The notes: generated from the sequence alone by a model not told the origin. DNA of 64,000 bases from Zoogloea oleivorans (GCA_030157785.1 JAOAUC010000027.1:62001-126000); one strand, 5' to 3'; counted from the stretch's first letter, positions 46,641-54,503 are shown. Translations and numbers: made by a program.

Positions 46641-47234
46641 TCAAACCACCTTCTTCTCTGCGCAGTAACGCTTCACCGTCGCCTCACTCAAATCAAACTG
46701 AACTGCGGTCTTGGCAATGCTGGCCTTGTTCTCGTAGCGCCACGCCTGAACCGCCTTAGCATCAGCAGCAAAGGGGCGTCCCAAACTCTCTTTCCCCTTG
46801 TGAGTCTTGCCAGTCTTGGCAAGGCTTGCGCGAGCAGCCACACGACCGGCCTCACAGCGTTCAACAATTCGCTTCCGCTCCATGTCCGCGACCTGCGCGA
46901 GCACGGCTAGAATAAGTTCGCCCACGCCGGGGCCGATCACACCAAGACCATGCACGTGAACGCTGACCCCTTTGTTCAGCAGAGCGCGAACCGTCTGCTG
47001 AACGTCGATAGCATCACGCCCCAGACGGTCAACGGCATACACAAAGATCGTATCGCCCTTCCGGCAGAACTTCAGCAGATCCGCAAAACCGGGACGCTCA
47101 CCGGCCAGAACGGCACCGCTTATCCCCTCGTCAGAAAATTCATTGTCGAAGCCACCGTCACCAAGCGCTGCACGCTGGGCTTCAATGGATTGATCAGACG
47201 TTGAAACGCGGAAGTAGGCGATACGTGCGGACAT
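46641..47234 (-). CDS. serine recombinase (resolvase/invertase family)
   Basis: 197 aa. The catalytic domain has the nucleophile in AYFRVSTSDQSIEAQRAA, the Arg-rich VYAVDRLGRDAIDV and the long E helix after ADMERKRIVERCEAG. A C-terminal helix-turn-helix (SIAKTAVQFDLSEATVKRYC) completes it. Small resolvases of this type resolve cointegrates or invert DNA; here a dyad about 45 bp upstream (47279-47308) may be its site or operator. Confidence 0.92.
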   Translation of the reverse strand: MSARIAYFRVSTSDQSIEAQRAALGDGGFDNEFSDEGISGAVLAGERPGFADLLKFCRKGDTIFVYAVDRLGRDAIDVQQTVRALLNKGVSVHVHGLGVIGPGVGELILAVLAQVADMERKRIVERCEAGRVAARASLAKTGKTHKGKESLGRPFAADAKAVQAWRYENKASIAKTAVQFDLSEATVKRYCAEKKVV

Positions 47235-47278
47235 TGCAACCTCTCTAGCTCAAAAGATACCGCTTTGCTTTGATCGTA

Positions 47279-47308
47279 GGTCACAAGTCAATTTTGTATC
47301 TTGTGACC
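47279..47308. repeat. 9-bp dyad upstream of the recombinase gene
   Basis: Perfect arms ggtcacaag / cttgtgacc with a 12-bp AT-rich centre. Two direct ctttgac copies follow at 47313-47319 and 47325-47331. It lies in the divergent region between the recombinase and the Rep operon. It could be a res subsite, a recombinase operator or part of the replication control. Confidence 0.55.
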
Positions 47309-47390
47309 CACCCTTTGACCCCTGCTTTGACACAGCGCATAACTTACAACTTATGAGCCGAACGAAGTGTATCTGAAGCCCTGCACCACA

Positions 47391-47458
47391 TCAATCACTT
47401 TTCGATCTTATATTGACTGATTTGTGATTGAAGCGTAATCTGCGCCCATTGTGGATAA
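47391..47458. other. candidate replication origin segment of the element
   Basis: An 8-bp inverted repeat (tcaatcac at 47391-47398, gtgattga at 47424-47431) encloses an AT-rich stretch. A perfect consensus DnaA box, TTATCCACA on the minus strand, follows at 47450-47458, 16 bp before the first gene of the Rep-like operon. The combination resembles a small replication origin, but no nick site was identified and one DnaA box can arise by chance. Confidence 0.45.
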
Positions 47459-47473
47459 TCAGACGAGGCAGCA

Positions 47474-48016
47474 ATGAGCGAAGAGCTTTTGAGCAACAGC
47501 ATGGCGGCGCAAGCCCTGAGTGAAGAGCTTCACGGCCGGACGGCCGAAGAGTGGGCGGGATGGCTTCAGAACAACCGGAACCAATCGCGGCGCGTTCCCT
47601 ACCGTATCCCCTTTCAGCGCATCAGCGGCGGTATCTTCTACGCTCGCGGCGAACTGGAGAAGTTCATAGAGTTCGAGAAGGGCCGGCAACTCGGCAGCAT
47701 CAAGCTGACCGGACGAGCGGCGCAGGTCGCGCAGGCCTTCGGGATTGGCACTGACGGTGCTTCGACCAACGGACGAAAGTGGAAAGGTGGAAGCGCAAAC
47801 CTCGCCACCAGTGAAGGCCGCGTATTTGTTCAGGTAGTCATCAACGAGCCGCTTATGGTCTTCGACGTAACGCCAGAACAGGCTATCGAGCATGGGCGAG
47901 AGATGATGGAAGCAGGCCGGGCCGCACTGCGACAAAGTAGCCCAGCCGACATGATCGACTACAAGACTGTCGCAGATGATCAAGACGTTCAGATTCGGCG
48001 GAAAGGCAAATCATGA
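47474..48016 (+). CDS. putative DNA-binding protein of the element operon
   Basis: 180 aa, first gene of a three-gene operon. The segment RRVPYRIPFQRISGGIFYAR followed by ELEKFIEFEK resembles the winged-helix tail of small excisionase/AlpA-like proteins. The rest is not recognised. Its stop overlaps the next start as ATGA. Function is unknown; control of replication or excision is a reasonable guess. Confidence 0.65.
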   Translation: MSEELLSNSMAAQALSEELHGRTAEEWAGWLQNNRNQSRRVPYRIPFQRISGGIFYARGELEKFIEFEKGRQLGSIKLTGRAAQVAQAFGIGTDGASTNGRKWKGGSANLATSEGRVFVQVVINEPLMVFDVTPEQAIEHGREMMEAGRAALRQSSPADMIDYKTVADDQDVQIRRKGKS

Positions 48017-48393
48017 AGACGCCCATTGAAACCATCAGCGCCGCCGATACGGCTTTCTTCCTTCGCGCTCAACTTGGACCGCTTCGCAACTGGGGGAACT
48101 TTCTGGCTGACAACATTCGTGGAAGGCAGAGCCTTGCAGGCCATACCCTCAAACCCTGTGCCCGACAAAGCGATGGGCGAGCATTCCGCCCTATCTATTC
48201 ACTTTCGGACGTGAAGGTATTCATCGCACAGATTCTTGCCGCTGTTCCCAGCGCGGGAAGGACACCCGTCAAACCGACAACACTGTCAGTCGATAGCGGA
48301 CGTGGCTGGCGGATCAATAAGTTCGACAAGAGCGGCGCTCCGGTTGTAGCACTGTGTCGAGTCAATGGCCTACTCTCTGCACACGCACACTAG
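48013..48393 (+). CDS. small putative helix-turn-helix protein
   Basis: 126 aa. The N-terminal half (ISAADTAFFLRAQLGPLRNW, and AFRPIYSLSDVKVFIAQ) has the spacing of a MerR/AlpA-like winged helix. It starts in the ATGA overlap with the previous gene and overlaps the following gene by 29 bp. No family can be named with confidence. Confidence 0.6.
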   Translation: MKTPIETISAADTAFFLRAQLGPLRNWGNFLADNIRGRQSLAGHTLKPCARQSDGRAFRPIYSLSDVKVFIAQILAAVPSAGRTPVKPTTLSVDSGRGWRINKFDKSGAPVVALCRVNGLLSAHAH

Positions 48394-49744
48394 CTCCTCG
48401 GGAGAGGCAGGACTTCGACTGAAAGCCGCCGTCGATTGGCTTGAGCTTGAAATCAGGACGACACAACGGACTCAAGCAAAGCATCTTCACGCTCTCGTGA
48501 AAGGTGCTTTCTCATTCGTTACCGGTTGCAATGAAGATACCGGGAAGCCGTTTGAAAGAGGTTTTGAAAACACCGCAAGCACGATCTTTCGATGCCGGGT
48601 TCAAGACCCGAAGAGCTTTCAGGCGATCAGCTCTTTGTTTGTGTATGTTGGGTGTAAGTTGATAATTCAAGGCTCTCCACGCCTAACAAGCATCGAGGTT
48701 TCACTTGATGCATACACCGATGGGGCAAGCGTCCATGACCTCGCGGAGATCGTGACGGACCGTTGCAGGTTCTCGACCTCGCCACCTGGAGACAACTGGT
48801 ATTTTTATCGAAAAGCCGGAGAAGGACGCCCCTACCTGACCGCTCTTGAAAACCGAGCATCCATAGTTCGACACTTTGAAGATGGCTGGAACCTCACGGA
48901 CAGGAACGATCAAAGCGCAAATATCCGCTACCACGCGTATGTGAAGACGCATGACGGGAAAGGCGATGACGGCAAACCGCAGCAGCTCCATGCGTCACAG
49001 CACCGAGCGCGCTTCGAGATCACGCTGAAGGGTAAGGCTTGCCCATGTTCAACACTGGAAGAGCTTGAACGACTCGACTTCACAAAGCTGGCGGAGCATT
49101 TCAAGTTCAGAAGACTATCGGACGATCTACACCCCGCCGCCAGATATGCGCTTGCGCACTGGAGCCCAACACAGCTTGGCATGAGGGGGAAGTATCGCCG
49201 CCGACACGCGAGCATCGTCGGAAAGCAAAGCGGCACCAGCACCTTCAGAGGCTCGACCGTCGCGGACGAAACGCTTAACGCTTTGGCTTATGAAAAGCTT
49301 CGCGAGCTTAGCGCCCGCTGGCAGGTCAAGCCGCGCAAGACAAGCGCCCCCTCAATGGTAGCCGATGCGGATTTTCCGGGGATTTCCCCTACTGCCAGCG
49401 ACGAAGAACCCAACCACAGCGCGGGATACGGCAGTTCAACGGCACCCGCTCTAATAATAGTATCTACAACACCTTCACCCACTGCCACTCACATCACAGC
49501 CGATGATGAACCGGCCAAGCCGGTTCATTCAGTCCGTGCGCAAGTGAAGACAGAAGGAGCTGCCAAGCAGTCGGACGGATTGGCTTCGCCGATCCATCGC
49601 GACAAAGCACACGGACCCGACACCTTGACTTCGCTTTTCCCGGATATCTTCAATCAGTCACCGAGACTTGAAGCAGAGCTTGACCGCATCGACAAACTCA
49701 TGGGCGAGGACGAAGACCCGCCCCCCTTTGAAGTGAAGTCCTAG
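48365..49744 (+). CDS. putative replication initiator, Rep_trans-like
   Basis: 459 aa. It opens with AAVDWLELEIRTTQ, followed by SIEVSLDAYTDGASVHDLAE and RARFEITLKGKAC. These resemble the VDW, acidic beta-strand and RxExxLKG blocks of Rep_trans replication initiation factors of rolling-circle plasmids. The C-terminal 130 residues are low-complexity and likely disordered, ending in an acidic tail. A catalytic Tyr could not be assigned with certainty. The gene lacks a good ribosome site and is probably translated by coupling. If the call is right, the element can replicate after excision. Confidence 0.5.
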   Translation: MAYSLHTHTSSSGEAGLRLKAAVDWLELEIRTTQRTQAKHLHALVKGAFSFVTGCNEDTGKPFERGFENTASTIFRCRVQDPKSFQAISSLFVYVGCKLIIQGSPRLTSIEVSLDAYTDGASVHDLAEIVTDRCRFSTSPPGDNWYFYRKAGEGRPYLTALENRASIVRHFEDGWNLTDRNDQSANIRYHAYVKTHDGKGDDGKPQQLHASQHRARFEITLKGKACPCSTLEELERLDFTKLAEHFKFRRLSDDLHPAARYALAHWSPTQLGMRGKYRRRHASIVGKQSGTSTFRGSTVADETLNALAYEKLRELSARWQVKPRKTSAPSMVADADFPGISPTASDEEPNHSAGYGSSTAPALIIVSTTPSPTATHITADDEPAKPVHSVRAQVKTEGAAKQSDGLASPIHRDKAHGPDTLTSLFPDIFNQSPRLEAELDRIDKLMGEDEDPPPFEVKS

Positions 49745-50017
49745 AAGGATCTGACTTTGCTCAAAGGATAGCGTCTTTCAACTGACGATGATTTTCACGA
49801 ACTCTTATAGAAAGCCCAGCCGCACCGGGCGAAGCTTAGACGCCCCACCCCAAAGCCACCAGAAAACCCCGGAGCCGGCTTTGAAGCCCTGCATCACCGC
49901 GGCCCTCCCGATACATGAAAAACCCGCTGGCGGGCCTATACGGAGCCCGGGGGCATTGCCGGCGACAGTGAGGACGGGAGTTCGATTCCTCCATTAGGAA
50001 GCGAACAGTGCTAGGCT
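49745..50017. other. non-coding right arm of the element
   Basis: About 270 bp after the Rep-like gene with no convincing gene. It holds a T-arm-like remnant at 49970-49992 and GC-rich short repeats. The 29-bp repeat and attR follow to the right. Confidence 0.6.
49970..49992 (+). repeat. degenerate copy of a tmRNA T-arm
   Basis: gacgggagttcgattcctcc (49973-49992) parallels gacgggggttcgattccccc of the ssrA 3' end with two changes (A and T) at near-opposite stem positions. It lies 26 bp left of the second 29-bp repeat, reproducing the order seen at the left end (tmRNA end, then repeat). It may be the scar of an earlier or tandem insertion. Confidence 0.5.
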
Positions 50018-50046
50018 CCACTCAGGTGTGCCACTTCGGTGTGCCA
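50018..50046 (+). repeat. 29-bp direct repeat, right copy
   Basis: Matches 44504-44532 with one mismatch and lies 63 bp inside attR. The paired position at both ends of the element supports integrase arm sites or a duplicated integrase leader. Confidence 0.6.
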
Positions 50047-50108
50047 CCCCCCTACAATCTGTGCGCTAGGCCGTTGATTTTGTTGGAGATTATATTCCGG
50101 GTGGAGCC

Positions 50109-50125
50109 TCCCCCCGGCTCCACCA
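50109..50125 (+). repeat. attR core
   Basis: tccccccggctccacca, identical to attL. It overlaps a perfect 9-bp inverted repeat (ggtggagcc at 50100-50108, ggctccacc at 50116-50124), which attL does not have. Confidence 0.88.
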
Positions 50126-50150
50126 GAATCGAGTCCGGAGCAATCCGGAG

Positions 50151-50193
50151 AAGGCCGGAAACCCCAGTAAAATCAGGGTTTCCGGCCTTTTTT
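50151..50193 (+). terminator. intrinsic terminator right of attR (probable native ssrA terminator)
   Basis: A 14-bp perfect stem (aaggccggaaaccc / gggtttccggcctt) with an 11-nt loop and a run of six or more T residues. It stands 26 bp beyond the CCA of the attR copy, the distance expected for the original ssrA terminator before insertion. Confidence 0.88.
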
Positions 50194-50265
50194 ACGTCCA
50201 TATGACCAGCCGCCTCACCATCAGCCAGAGCTTCTGGGCTTGCCATTGAAAGTGGCCTCTGAGAA

Positions 50266-50712
50266 TCAGAGATTGCCCCTCACGGTCAGGCTGTGAAAGC
50301 GACGGCTCAGGAATTCGGCGATGTAATTTTGGGCAGTGCTGTCATCGGTCAAGCGCAGGTACTCGCTATCAGCCGCATTGGCGGCTGGCGAAAAACACGT
50401 TTCCTGAGGAAGAAGTGAAGCAGCAATTCGGCCAGAGCCATCCATATCCTGTATGCGCCACGCAATGACAGCCAGCGCCTCTTGATTAAGGGGTGAATCG
50501 TACTGCCTCACCTCTACGAGAAGAAAGCCATCGGCACCTTCTTGCCAGGCTCTGGCATCAAGTTCCCACTGCATGCCGCTCGCGCCTTCAACCTTTTGCC
50601 TCACCCCACCCGTTGCCAGATTGATTGCCTCCCGCATTCCGGCGATGACGCTCTGTGCCGCATCCTCGTAGGCTGCCCATTTCTTGCGCATTCGATTCCC
50701 GTCCCTTGTCAT
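50266..50712 (-). CDS. Mrr-like / PDDEXK-fold protein of unknown role
   Basis: 148 aa (141 aa if started at the ATG at 50691). The segment QWELDARAWQEGADGFLLVE followed by VRQY has the layout ExD...ExK of PDDEXK (Mrr) endonuclease domains, with Arg in place of the usual Lys. IAWRIQDMDGSGRIAASLLP follows, as in Mrr cores. No methylase or specificity gene is adjacent, so a restriction role is not supported; it could be a DNA-repair or solitary nuclease. It lies just outside the ssrA element. Confidence 0.5.
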   Translation of the reverse strand: MTRDGNRMRKKWAAYEDAAQSVIAGMREAINLATGGVRQKVEGASGMQWELDARAWQEGADGFLLVEVRQYDSPLNQEALAVIAWRIQDMDGSGRIAASLLPQETCFSPAANAADSEYLRLTDDSTAQNYIAEFLSRRFHSLTVRGNL

Positions 50713-50724
50713 TGATCCCTGCGA

Positions 50725-50967
50725 TTACCCGCAGAAGTAGCACTTGTACTCGGTAAAACACACTGGCTGCGCCTCCACTATCGCACGCAGTGACCAGCCC
50801 CGGGCCTGAAAACAAGCGATGACGCCAGCGGAAGCTCCAATGAAACAACAAAAGGGTCCCTTGGCAAATTCTGGCCTGGACAACAGAATGGTGTGCGGCT
50901 GACTCCCGGCCGACAAAAGGAGACGACTTTGCAGCAATCTCTTCAGATTCGTACGCCAATCATGCAC
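50725..50967 (-). CDS. possible small protein upstream of the Mrr-like gene
   Basis: 80 aa if a GTG at 50965-50967 is used; it ends in TEYKCYFCG. The ribosome site is poor and no family is recognised. The only support is the open frame, plausible codon use and the 12-bp spacing to the next gene on the same strand. It may be a chance frame. Confidence 0.22.
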   Translation of the reverse strand: MHDWRTNLKRLLQSRLLLSAGSQPHTILLSRPEFAKGPFCCFIGASAGVIACFQARGWSLRAIVEAQPVCFTEYKCYFCG

Positions 50968-50987
50968 CTTACGACCAAGAGAAACTG

Positions 50988-52685
50988 ATGCTCTGGCAAG
51001 CGATCGGTGCGGTCCGCGACTTGGGCCGCCTGCATGAAATAGCCGGCGTTCTGATCCGCTATGGCTTTGGTGACATGGTGCGCAGGATCGGCATGGCGCA
51101 GGCACTCGAAGGAGCCGGCAAAGCCCTGCACTGGCGGGAACCGGAGCAACTGGCGCGACTGGAGCCGCCTGCCCGGGTACGCCGTGCGCTGGAAGAACTC
51201 GGTCCGAGCTTCGTCAAGCTGGGACAGATTCTGGCGACCCGTGTTGACCTCTTCCCGCCCGAATGGATTGCCGAATTCAGCAAGCTGCAGGACGATGCCC
51301 CCGCCCGCTCCTTTGCCGAGATTCACGCACAGTTGACCGAGGATCTGGGTGAGCCACCGGAGAACATCTTCGCGGAACTGGATCTCCATCCCTTGGCTGC
51401 AGCCTCTCTGGCCCAAGTGCACCGGGCGAAGCTGGCTGACGGCAGCGCGGTTGTGCTCAAGATACGGCGACCGGGCATTCGCCCCACCGTCGAAGCGGAT
51501 CTTCGCCTGCTCGCCCGCCTCGCCGAGATCATCGAAACCGAAACACCCGATTTGCGCCGCTACCGGCCCCAGGAGGTGGTCCGGCAATTCACCTTGTCCT
51601 TGCGCCGCGAACTGGACTTTGCCGCTGAATGCCGCAACGCAGAACGCATCGCGGATCAATTCATCGATCACCCGGAGATTCTTATTCCCCGCATCCATTG
51701 GCAGTGGTGCGGGGAGCGACTCAACGTACAGGACTTTGTCGAAGGTATCTCAGGGCGCGATCTGGCCGCCGCCGATGCTGCGGGCCTCGATCGCAAACTG
51801 CTTGCCCGCCGGGGCGCAGAGGCGGTGCTGAAGATGATGCTGGAAGACGGCTTCTTCCACGCCGACCCGCACCCCGGCAATGTCTTCTACCTGCCTGACA
51901 ATCGCATCGCCTTCATCGATTTTGGAATGGTCGGGCGTTTGCCGGAGGAGCGCCGGATTCAGGTTGCAAGCCTGTTGCATGGCCTGTTGACCCGCGACAC
52001 AGAAACAGTTGCCGGAGTGCTGCTCGACTGGGGAAGCGAAGGGGAAAGCAGCGGTGGTGACGCGGAGCTGACACGCTTGAAGAGCGAAATTGGCTCTTTC
52101 GTCGACATGTATCACGGCGTCCCTCTACATGGGCTCAACATGGGAGCCATGCTCTCTGATCTGGTCAGCATCCTGCGGGAGCACGGTCTGCCCCTGCCTC
52201 CAGATCTGGCACTTATGTTGAAGGCTTTTATCACTCTGGAAGGAATGGGTCGTCAGCTTGATCCAGACTTCGACATGGCTGCGGAGGCCACGCCTTTCCT
52301 GAAGAACATCCTGCTGGCCCAGACAACACCTGACGCCCTTGCACGGCGGGGCTGGCACGCGCTTACCGACACCATTGGCCTTGTTTCCAGCCTGCCGAAA
52401 GATTTGCGCCAGTTTCTGCGTGCAGCGCGCCGTGGCAAACTCCAGGTGCAGGTCGAGATACTACCGCTCAAACAGTTTGGTCAGCAGATCGACCGGGCCG
52501 CCAGCCGGCTGGCCCTGTCCATCTCGATTGCCGCCCTCATTATCGGATCGGCCATTGTAATGACCGCGGACAGGTCAGCTGCACTAACGGCCCTGCCCTC
52601 CTTCGGGCTGCTCGGCTTCATCGCGGCCGTCATTGGTGGACTGTGGCTTCTGCTTTCCATCTGGCGCAGCGGACGCTCGGACTAA
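50988..52685 (+). CDS. ABC1/UbiB-family atypical kinase
   Basis: 565 aa. The family signatures are the KxGQ helix (FVKLGQILATR), the Ala-rich nucleotide loop (AAASLAQVHRAKL), the catalytic DPHPGN and the metal-binding DFGMVG. Two C-terminal transmembrane helices (SISIAALIIGSAIV and the final LLGFIAAVIGGLWLLL) match UbiB. UbiB supports ubiquinone assembly by extracting lipid intermediates. The symbol is not given because Betaproteobacteria can carry several ABC1 paralogues. The start at 50988 has only a weak ribosome site. Confidence 0.88.
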   Translation: MLWQAIGAVRDLGRLHEIAGVLIRYGFGDMVRRIGMAQALEGAGKALHWREPEQLARLEPPARVRRALEELGPSFVKLGQILATRVDLFPPEWIAEFSKLQDDAPARSFAEIHAQLTEDLGEPPENIFAELDLHPLAAASLAQVHRAKLADGSAVVLKIRRPGIRPTVEADLRLLARLAEIIETETPDLRRYRPQEVVRQFTLSLRRELDFAAECRNAERIADQFIDHPEILIPRIHWQWCGERLNVQDFVEGISGRDLAAADAAGLDRKLLARRGAEAVLKMMLEDGFFHADPHPGNVFYLPDNRIAFIDFGMVGRLPEERRIQVASLLHGLLTRDTETVAGVLLDWGSEGESSGGDAELTRLKSEIGSFVDMYHGVPLHGLNMGAMLSDLVSILREHGLPLPPDLALMLKAFITLEGMGRQLDPDFDMAAEATPFLKNILLAQTTPDALARRGWHALTDTIGLVSSLPKDLRQFLRAARRGKLQVQVEILPLKQFGQQIDRAASRLALSISIAALIIGSAIVMTADRSAALTALPSFGLLGFIAAVIGGLWLLLSIWRSGRSD

Positions 52686-52697
52686 GCCGAGCGCACG

Positions 52698-53858
52698 CTA
52701 GCTGCCAGAAGCCCCTTCCTCACCAGACTCATCGCTGAAGTTGCGGGCGATCGCGGCAAAATCGACAGCAACAAGCAGCAAGGCATCAACGATGTCCGGG
52801 TCAAAATGGCTTCCCTTCTCCGCGACAATCATCTCGATGGCCTGCTCATGGGGAAACGGTGGCTTATAGACGCGTCGGGAGATCAGGGCATCGTAGACAT
52901 CGGCGACGGCCATCAGCCTTGCAGAAACAGGAATCGCCTCCCCGGCAAGCCCCTCGGGGTAGCCGCTACCATCCCAGCGCTCGTGATGACCGTAGGCGAT
53001 TTCAGCGGCGTAACGCAAAAAGGAAGCATCGACAGCCCCGCCGAGGGCATTTTCAGCCTGAACAATGGCGTTACGCCCATATTCGCAATGCAGCTTCATG
53101 ACTACCCACTCTTCCGGGGTGAGCTTGCCCTTTTTCAAAAGGATGGCGTCCGGCGTCGCGACCTTGCCCACATCGTGAAGCGGAGCAGACTTGAAGAGCA
53201 GCTGGATAACGTCTTCATTCAATTCGCCACGGAAACGTGGATGGCTTTGCAGCGTCTCGGCAAGAATCCGCACGTAGTGCTGGGTGCGCCGAATATGGTT
53301 GCCGGTTTCGTTGTCGCGCGCCTCGGCAAGTGCACAAAAGGCGGTGATGGTGGCAGCCTGGGCTGCAATGACTTCCTGCTTGCTGGTGACCAGACGACGG
53401 GTTTGTTCGCTGATTTCAGCCGTGCGTTCGGCAACGAGGAGTTCCAGGTCGGCATTGCGGCGCTGAAGTGCGCGGGTAGCGCGTGAGAGGGCCAGATGGG
53501 TTCGCACCCGGGCACGGACCACCGGCGGCGAAATCGGCTTGTGGATGAAGTCCTCTGCGCCGAGGGAGAAGCCGAGCTCCTCATCCTCGGGCCGATCAAG
53601 CCCGGTGAGGAACATGACAGGGATAGCCCGGGTCGACTCCGAGGACTTGAGACGCCGACAAACCTCGAAACCATCAATATCCGGCATCATCACATCCAGC
53701 AGGATCAAGTCAGCACGCCCCCCCGTTGCCAGGTAGTCGAGTGCCTCGGTACCATTTGTAGCGGGATGGACATCGTAGTGATCCGACAGGACATCCTCAA
53801 GTATCAGGAGGTTGTCAGCCTGATCATCCACCACCAGCACGTGGGCACGCTGCTTCAT
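52698..53858 (-). CDS. response regulator with HD-GYP phosphodiesterase domain
   Basis: 386 aa from the ATG at 53856-53858, with caggag upstream. The receiver (VLVVDDQADNLLILED, phospho-Asp in LILLDVMMPDIDG, Lys in FIHKPIS) is joined by a coiled-coil to an HD-GYP domain (ARDNETGNHIRR, HDVGKVATPD, HHERWDGSGYPEG). HD-GYP enzymes hydrolyse c-di-GMP to pGpG and GMP, and Orn at 12371-12916 finishes pGpG. The partner kinase is not adjacent. Confidence 0.94.
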   Translation of the reverse strand: MKQRAHVLVVDDQADNLLILEDVLSDHYDVHPATNGTEALDYLATGGRADLILLDVMMPDIDGFEVCRRLKSSESTRAIPVMFLTGLDRPEDEELGFSLGAEDFIHKPISPPVVRARVRTHLALSRATRALQRRNADLELLVAERTAEISEQTRRLVTSKQEVIAAQAATITAFCALAEARDNETGNHIRRTQHYVRILAETLQSHPRFRGELNEDVIQLLFKSAPLHDVGKVATPDAILLKKGKLTPEEWVVMKLHCEYGRNAIVQAENALGGAVDASFLRYAAEIAYGHHERWDGSGYPEGLAGEAIPVSARLMAVADVYDALISRRVYKPPFPHEQAIEMIVAEKGSHFDPDIVDALLLVAVDFAAIARNFSDESGEEGASGS

Positions 53859-53984
53859 TCCTTGCTCCTGAACCAATAATGAGTATGTCTATCATTTGAT
53901 AACGGCAACCCGCGTTCGGTTCTTCACCCCAGTCCCGTGAAGTCTCACACATGTAGCAGCACTCTTTAAGGATCGCCGCCTCTC

Positions 53985-54503
53985 ATGCCCCTGATCCACA
54001 GCTTTCCGCCCATTGAAACTCCAACAGCGCGTATTTTGATCCTGGGCAGCATGCCGGGTGGCGCATCGCTACGTGCCGAGCAATATTACGCCCACCCACG
54101 CAACCTCTTCTGGCCAATTCTGGGCGACCTCGTGGGCGCCCACCCCGGCCTCCCCTATCCGGCCAGGCTGGAGATACTCAAGTCGGCCGGAATTGCGCTA
54201 TGGGATGTACTCCAGAGCTGCGAGCGCGAAGGCAGCCTGGACAGCCAGATAACCCCTCTGAGCATCGTGCCAAACAACTTTGCCGACTTCTTTGCACACC
54301 ACCCGAACATCCAGCACGTGTTCTTCAATGGCGCCATGGCCGAGACGACCTTCCGGCGACATGTTCTGACAACGCTGCCTCCCCTGGGGTACGGCTATCA
54401 TCGCCTGCCCTCCACGAGCCCGGCCAACGCAGCCTTCAGCTTTGCCCGCCGCCTTGAGGCCTGGCAACTGATCACGGCAGGAACTCAGCTCTCCAGCACG
54501 TAA
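53985..54503 (+). CDS. UDG-superfamily DNA glycosylase (HDG / deoxyinosine type)
   Basis: 172 aa. ILILGSMPGGASLRAEQYYA followed by HPRNLFW is the conserved opening of the family 6 hypoxanthine-DNA glycosylase group; PNNFADFF and LPSTSPANA form the C-terminal loop. It probably excises deaminated purines in base-excision repair. The ATG at 53985 opens MPLIHSFPPIE. Its 3' end overlaps the convergent phaC by 19 bp. Confidence 0.87.
   Translation: MPLIHSFPPIETPTARILILGSMPGGASLRAEQYYAHPRNLFWPILGDLVGAHPGLPYPARLEILKSAGIALWDVLQSCEREGSLDSQITPLSIVPNNFADFFAHHPNIQHVFFNGAMAETTFRRHVLTTLPPLGYGYHRLPSTSPANAAFSFARRLEAWQLITAGTQLSST

Larger units (their letters stand above)
44448..50125. mobile_element. 5.7-kb integrative element in ssrA
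   Basis: Bounded by a 17-bp direct repeat of the tmRNA 3' end (44431-44447 and 50109-50125). It contains a tyrosine integrase beside attL, a small secreted protein, a serine recombinase and a three-gene operon with a Rep-like protein. Base composition and codon use are more A-rich than the flanks. No antibiotic, metabolic or defence gene is recognised. The attR copy is followed within 26 bp by what looks like the native ssrA terminator, showing where the chromosome resumes. Confidence 0.88.

Noticed and set aside
49970-49992. A second tRNA or tmRNA gene in the right arm
   Set aside because: Only a T-arm-like segment is present; no acceptor, D arm or anticodon stem can be built around it.
44448-50125. 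Anti-phage defence or toxin-antitoxin cargo in the element
   Set aside because: None of the products shows a defence, toxin or antitoxin domain that I can recognise; the operon looks like replication/control genes.
50109-50125. attR hairpin as a transcription terminator
   Set aside because: The stem is not followed by T residues; the true terminator is 26 bp further on.
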